Shown here: in pieces, positions 61,444 to 64,000 of the stretch
Numbering within the stretch: the first letter of the stretch is position 1
Layout of the letters: the number at the start of each line of letters is the position of its first letter
Assembly (NCBI RefSeq): GCF_018691265.1
Contig: NW_024881322.1
Span: 18,595,107-18,659,106, forward strand
Direction: 5' to 3'
Origin: Tyto alba
Lineage: Eukaryota > Chordata > Aves > Strigiformes > Tytonidae
Length of the DNA stretch: 64,000 bases
Program-made: the position numbers and the translations under genes
Notes under the pieces: generated by a model
What the model saw: the letters and a program-made list of their open reading frames with translations, nothing else
Told to the model about the DNA's origin: nothing
The model's database searches: none

Positions 61444-61960
61444 TGGTGAGGAGATTGACGACACGGACTCTGATGTTAAGATCGAAGACCCTTTATTATT
61501 CAGAAAGCTGCATTTTTATCCCCCTACAAAGCTGTCAATCCCCCCAACATAAGTGCTTATTGGTTAACATATATTACTCACACACCTATTCTAACATTTG
61601 ATTGACTAGCTTAACTACGCATGTCTTTTTTTTTTTTTCCCTTTGTCACAATAACTTTTTTGCTCTGGGCATTCTTCCAAAGTCCTCTGTTGTTCACTGA
61701 CAACGTTCTTATTTTTCTGTTATTCCAATAGCTTCATGGTCTGTTGTTACCTTATTTTTCTGTTATTCAAGGTCTGTTGTTACCTTATTTTTCTGTTATT
61801 CAGAAACACTATTTTTCTGTTATTCACAAACCTTCAAGGTCTGTTGTGACCTTATTTTTCTGTTATTCAAAGCCCTTATTTTTCTGTTATCCAAAAGCCT
61901 TCAAGAGCATCATGGCCTTCATTGATGTAAAATGTCTCCACGATATGGGACTTAAATGAC
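61444..61960 (-). mobile_element. LTR with repeated U3 motif, reverse orientation
   Basis: The reverse complement ends with TTCTGAATAATAAAGGGTCTTCG (a polyadenylation signal and the following R/U5) and GTCAATCTCCTCACCA. Upstream of this, in the U3 position, are six copies of an 18-bp motif. The 3' end at 61444 is clear in style; the 5' boundary near 61960 is uncertain. No internal genes are attached. Confidence 0.5.
61709..61892 (-). repeat. Six direct copies of an 18-bp motif (GAATAACAGAAAAATAAG)
   Basis: Plus-strand copies of CTTATTTTTCTGTTATTC start at 61709, 61751, 61784, 61809, 61851 and 61875; the copy at 61809 lacks one base and the last ends TCC. Spacings are 42, 33, 25, 42 and 24 bp, because linkers such as AAGGTCTGTTGT are also partly repeated. 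The array sits where LTR enhancers usually lie. Confidence 0.85.
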
Positions 61961-64000
61961 ATCACTGATGGATTCCCCTGACACTGCCAGCCTTGCAAGA
62001 CTTGATGACCCAGAAGCTCCCCAATGCTCCCCTCCAGTTATTCATGCAGTTTGGCCTCTTTTCATATCTCTGCTCTTCAACCACTTGTGGGATCTACTGG
62101 GGACACACAGTGCTGCCTGTATTTCTAGTCCCTTCTGACACAGTTCTCTGTGATATCCCACCATTTCTCATGACATGTCCCATGTGTTGCCATTTGATAT
62201 ACAGGTATCTTCACCCCAGGACAGAGCCTCACCAGGGCCTCACTCATCTGTCTGTAGCATTCATATCTGGTGCTTTTGATGACCCCATGGTGCCTCCTGG
62301 CCAATCACATTGCTGTAAGGCGGTGACATCCAAGCAACAGCCCAACTACATTGGTTTTATCCACCTCTATCCTCCCTGAGCTCTCATCTGTGTCATGCTG
62401 AGGTTTGTAATATGCTTGATGATGTCACAGTACCTGCCTGCCTGCTGCAATTCACTCAGGTTGCAGACGAAGTGACCTCAAATTCAATCTCCCACCTACT
62501 ATGCCTCTCTGGTCATCCCTCTCTTCCTACAAAAAAGGTGACCTCTCGGCCAGCCTCCCATGCACTTCCACTTTGTCAGCCTCTCCTCTCTCCTTCCCTT
62601 CCCTCCCCAGCAACATCATTTGTGCTGGGAAGGCAGCAATGGGCTCCCCCATGGGGACGGCAGAGCCCTGGTGGGACAGCTCGAGTGGTGGGAGGGCAGC
62701 CATGGATGGCAAGGGCTCATGAGGAAGTCAGGCAGGCAGCTGAGGAGATTGAGATGAGCTTTCTGCAAAGGGGAGGCTGCTGTGCACAGAGCCTTGCATT
62801 GGAGAAAGCCTCATGGCCACAGGTCTTCAGTTATGTGGCAAGTTGAACCTGCTGGGAGGGCAGCAGGGCTGGGCAGGAGCAACCCAGGATATTCCTGCAG
62901 GATGTGGAAGACAGTATTTTGACACAGACAATCAATAAGCTGTCTAGGGCTGGTGTCTTACTGACAGACAAGGTGGAACTGGCTGGGGATGGGAAGGGTG
63001 GGGGCAGCCATGGCTGCAATGACCATGAGATGCTGGAGAAGTAGGACAACTAGCAGAACAACAGTGCAGGACTGCAGGGGAGAGCTGATTTCTGTTAGCT
63101 GAGGATCTTCTTGGGCTGTCCTGGAGGATAAATGGGCTGTGAGTCCCTCCTGGATCTGCAGGGACAATGTCCTCAGAGTCTAGGAAGAAGCTAGTCTCAT
63201 GCTCACTAAGTCAAGCAGGGCCTGGCAAAAGGTCAGTGTAGATGAACAGGGACCCCCTGCCTTAGGAGGTCAAACACCAGAAGGAAGTGCAGGGAGGCTG
63301 GAGGGGAGAACAGGTTGCCCAGGAGGCAGATGGAGAGCTGACCTGTGAGTGCAGGGATGAAGCCAGAAAAGTCAAAGCTCGGAGGTGGCTGGAAATGGAC
63401 ATGCATGGGGTGGGCACCCAGAAGGACTCTCTAAATGTGTTGTCAGCACAAGGAAGGCAGCTGAGGGAACCCTGGTCCCAGCGGCTGGTGGGGCAGGGGG
63501 CTGAGGGACAAAGATACTATTAAGGCAGTAGTTCCTCAGAACAAAGATTCTTCCTTTGAGAGTGTTGGTAGGAAATGTGTTTTACTGAGTAATTGGCCAC
63601 ACTTATCCATTTTTCTATACATTTACCTGTACATTAACAAAGATTTTTCCACAGACTCACATAGAAAGACAGATAACACAGATTTGATGAGATCAGTGCA
63701 AACTTAGCCATCCAGAGAGTTTCACTGAAGCTTTTTACCCTTCTTTCCTTCATAAGGCAAGAGCAGTCAACTTCTGAGCGTGGGTCACTCTGTGCCAAGA
63801 ATTAGAGGTTGCATGGGCAGCCCAGGACAGGGGGTGTTTTGGGGCCCTAGGCTCTGTGCAAGACATGAAAAATTACCTTTCTGACTGCTGTAGGTCTTAG
63901 TATGGTGGGATCTTTGAGAACATTTTAAACAAATGAAGCAACAAAAGAACAGAATGAAAGATACTGAGTGAAACAAATTTCCTATTGCAACTTTAAACTT
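61961..64000. other. Unassigned DNA to the window end
   Basis: No gene is recognised. The region 62400-63540 is G/C-richer with several short overlapping frames (up to 144 codons at 62412-62846) and no recognisable domain. Confidence 0.35.

Noticed and set aside
61584..61612. GATTGACTAGC resembling a Y RNA 3' end
   Set aside because: No matching 5' GGCTGGTCCGA partner within 120 bp and no Pol III promoter; it lies inside an LTR.
61709..61892. CRISPR array because of regularly repeated 18-bp units
   Set aside because: Spacers are themselves repetitive and of uneven length, the repeat is AT-rich without a CRISPR form, and the genome is vertebrate.

Overview
This window is vertebrate nuclear DNA, almost certainly from a bird. 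The evidence is a split PDIA4 gene with GT-AG introns, a vertebrate Y1 RNA gene, CR1 LINE fragments, several avian-style LTR families, an ERV-L provirus, and an olfactory-receptor pseudogene that resembles the large bird-specific OR14 (gamma-c) family. The species cannot be fixed from sequence alone. A songbird is plausible because LTR elements are so dense, but that is inference.

Layout. Positions 1-6160 hold a truncated LTR, an LTR fragment and otherwise unrecognised intergenic DNA. Positions 6160-6802 hold a purine-strand minisatellite and then the best small gene of the window: a Y1 RNA gene with every element of a type-3 Pol III promoter in canonical spacing (octamer, ZNF143/Staf site, PSE, TATA, T4 terminator). 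An LTR sits 100 bp downstream of it. Positions 8-18 kb are intergenic. PDIA4 (ERp72) occupies 18362-30959 on the minus strand in 10 coding exons, which I assembled to 649 codons ending in KEEL. Its GC-rich promoter (about 30.96-31.55 kb) carries four CCAAT boxes in the sense orientation and an ER-stress-element-like site. Y RNA genes beside PDIA4 match the mammalian EZH2 / Y RNA cluster / PDIA4 synteny.

From 32 kb onward the window is dominated by retroelements. There is an LTR at 32.1-32.7 kb, a CR1 3' end directly abutting an inactivated ERV-L provirus (36.86-42.74 kb, 5' LTR present, 3' LTR missing), then another CR1 piece and a 177-bp ATTTTT array. From 45.88 kb comes a second ERV-L-type LTR in minus orientation, split by a later solo LTR with a perfect 5-bp target-site duplication, and followed by a minus-strand gag-like remnant. 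A second solo LTR of the same young family (50.38-51.39 kb) also has a perfect 5-bp duplication. Two more LTR pieces lie at 52.6 and 54.0 kb.

The right end (54.5-64 kb) has an OR pseudogene (59120-60078; one frameshift, one nonsense codon, altered DRY motif) and an LTR whose U3 carries six copies of an 18-bp motif. I found no CRISPR array, no tRNA gene, and no protein-coding gene other than PDIA4 that looks functional. The most informative items are the Y1 locus with its intact promoter, the PDIA4 promoter with a CCAAT box at the edge of a tetranucleotide repeat, and the nested LTR structure.
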